Positions 12,447 to 13,544 of a stretch of 13,544 bases of DNA are shown in pieces. Each line of letters begins with the position of its first letter. Within the stretch, counting starts at the first letter, position 1. Both the position numbers and the translations under genes were made by a program. Origin of the DNA: Desulfobulbaceae bacterium UBA5628 (GTDB lineage: Bacteria; Desulfobacterota; Desulfobulbia; Desulfobulbales; Desulfurivibrionaceae). The notes under the pieces are model-generated. The model saw only the letters and a program-made list of their open reading frames with translations, was not told where the DNA came from and searched no databases. The DNA lies in the NCBI GenBank assembly GCA_002421565.1, contig DIKC01000056.1, positions 1-13,544 on the forward strand, written 5' to 3'.

Positions 12447-13544
12447 ATGCCTGAACTGGCGGATGTTTTTCGTCGGTACGGGGCCGGGTATCTTGCCCGC
12501 TTCGGCGCCACCATGCTGCCCGGCCACCGGCGCGCGATCCACGATATCATCGATTGCCGCACCGAGGTTCTGGGCGGCCATGTGGTGCAGTGCGATCACT
12601 GCCGGGCGGTGGACTACGCCTATCATTCCTGTAAGAATCGCGCATGCCCCAAGTGTCACGGCAACGATACGCAAAAATGGCTGGAGAAACGGCGGGCCGA
12701 GATGCTGGACTGCCTCTATTTCCATCTGGTGTTCACCTTGCCGGCCGAATTGCGAGAAATCGTCCGCGCCTACCAGAAAACGCTGTACGATATTCTCCTG
12801 CGGGCGGCGGCCGCCGCCCTGCTGAAACTGGCGGCCGACCCGAAATATGTGGGCGCCAGAATCGGCATTCTGGCAGTGCTCCACACCTGGACCAACGCCC
12901 TGGTCTTTCATCCCCATGCCCATTTCCTGGTGCCGGGCCGCGGGCTCACGGGGGCCGGTGAACCGCGCTCCGCGAGGGGGAATTTTCTGGTGCCGGTCAA
13001 GGCCCTGTCGCCGATCTTCCGGGCTAAGTTCATGGAAATGGCCCGCCAGGCTTTGCCGGATGTGCAGTTCCCGGCCGAAGTCTGGCACAAGGAGTGGGTG
13101 GTCTATGCCAAGCCCGCGGTTCAGGGCAGCGATCGGGTTTTGCATTACCTGGGCCGCTATGTCCACCGGATTGCGATCACCAACAACCGGATTCTGGCCT
13201 GCGACCATGATCAGGTCACCTTCCGCTACCGGCAACGGAAGTCGAAAGAGCCCGGCCACTGGCGGACCATGACCCTGCCGGCCACCCAGTTTATGGCCCG
13301 TTTCCTCCAACATGTGCCGCCGCGCGGCTTCCACAAGGTGCGCTATTACGGCCTTTGGAGCCCGGCCAACCGCGAGTTGCTGCAACGGATGCAGCTGCCG
13401 GACAAGCCCGAGACCGGGGAGAACTCCGGGACCGAGGCGGACGACCATAATCGCGCCGGGCGACCAACCGGACCATGCCGTTTTTGCCGACAGGGCTTCA
13501 TGATCGTGGTCGCTGTTGTTGGTCCTTCCGGGAAGTCAGTGGGT
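12447..13544 (+). CDS. IS91-family rolling-circle transposase (partial, continues past the right edge)
   Basis: This HUH-type Y2 transposase is expected to nick at the element end, attach by a tyrosine and drive rolling-circle transposition. The frame has 366 codons with no stop before the window ends; typical family length is near 380-400, so little is missing. An N-terminal zinc-binding region has C49, C52, C62, C67 and C70 (CDHC...CKNRACPKC). The HUH metal motif is H157-A-H159 in FHPHAHFLVPG. Two candidate catalytic tyrosines, Y234 and Y238, lie in YLGRYVHRIAITNNRI, the IS91-type pair rather than the single tyrosine of ISCR transposases. A C-terminal CRFC (344-347) may be a further zinc knuckle. 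The ATG at 12447 follows only a weak GGGACGG, so translational coupling to the recombinase gene is likely. No internal frameshift is seen. Confidence 0.93.
   Translation, partial: MPELADVFRRYGAGYLARFGATMLPGHRRAIHDIIDCRTEVLGGHVVQCDHCRAVDYAYHSCKNRACPKCHGNDTQKWLEKRRAEMLDCLYFHLVFTLPAELREIVRAYQKTLYDILLRAAAAALLKLAADPKYVGARIGILAVLHTWTNALVFHPHAHFLVPGRGLTGAGEPRSARGNFLVPVKALSPIFRAKFMEMARQALPDVQFPAEVWHKEWVVYAKPAVQGSDRVLHYLGRYVHRIAITNNRILACDHDQVTFRYRQRKSKEPGHWRTMTLPATQFMARFLQHVPPRGFHKVRYYGLWSPANRELLQRMQLPDKPETGENSGTEADDHNRAGRPTGPCRFCRQGFMIVVAVVGPSGKSVG

Larger units (their letters stand above)
11365..13544 (+). mobile_element. IS91-family element with accessory tyrosine recombinase (right end outside window)
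   Basis: The element is defined by a tyrosine recombinase gene followed 14 bases later by a two-tyrosine HUH transposase gene. Some IS91-family members are known to carry such an additional integrase-like frame. IS91 elements move by rolling-circle replication, make no target duplication and have dissimilar ends, so the left boundary cannot be found from direct repeats. I place it tentatively at the repeat structure near 11365; it could lie anywhere between about 11300 and 11580. The right end is beyond the window. Both frames are open and keep their catalytic residues, so the copy may be active or recently arrived. Confidence 0.7.

Noticed and set aside
12360..13448. Open frame of 362 codons antisense to the IS91 transposase
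   Set aside because: The plus strand carries all IS91 transposase motifs; the antisense product has no recognisable features.

Overview
The window looks like chromosomal DNA of a motile, GC-rich, Gram-negative bacterium. A P-ring gene (flgI) implies an outer membrane. The short rod-binding FlgJ without a muramidase domain, the csrA-fliW pair next to flgKL, a sigma54-type and a sigma28-type promoter, and glycine/aspartate-rich FlgK and FlgL proteins together suggest a deltaproteobacterial (Desulfobacterota-like) lineage. That placement is an inference from gene content and style, not from a phylogeny.

Region 1 (1-6920, + strand) is the end of a flagellar rod/hook-junction operon: the 3' end of flgI, then flgJ, flgN, flgK and flgL. 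Spacers are short and every gene from flgJ to flgL has a good ribosome binding site. FlgN is the export chaperone for FlgK and FlgL, the two hook-filament junction proteins that follow it. Both junction proteins are strongly enlarged (843 and 1117 residues). They carry related hypervariable modules: one in FlgK, and two full copies plus a partial third in FlgL.

Region 2 (6921-8420) is a small regulatory hub. A sigma54-type -24/-12 promoter lies just after flgL and reads into csrA and fliW. CsrA is the RNA-binding translational regulator, and FliW is its protein antagonist and flagellin sensor. The non-coding parts of this transcript hold exact CARGGA CsrA cores, two of them in hairpin loops. 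The hairpin after fliW matches 11 of 12 positions of the CsrA SELEX consensus. Convergent to fliW is flgM, the anti-sigma28 factor, with its own sigma28-type promoter and an intrinsic terminator. The hub therefore holds transcriptional (FlgM/sigma28) and post-transcriptional (CsrA/FliW) checkpoints of filament assembly side by side.

Region 3 (8421-11212, + strand) is polA, a complete DNA polymerase I with 5' nuclease, an apparently intact 3'-5' proofreading site and a polymerase domain, followed by a probable terminator.

Region 4 (11213-13544) is accessory DNA. A 377-base non-coding stretch contains a perfect -10 box, two hairpins and an intrinsic terminator (a possible small RNA or leader), plus repeat-like hairpins that may be an element end. 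It leads into a two-gene operon: a tyrosine recombinase and an IS91-family (HUH, two-tyrosine) rolling-circle transposase that runs off the right edge of the window.
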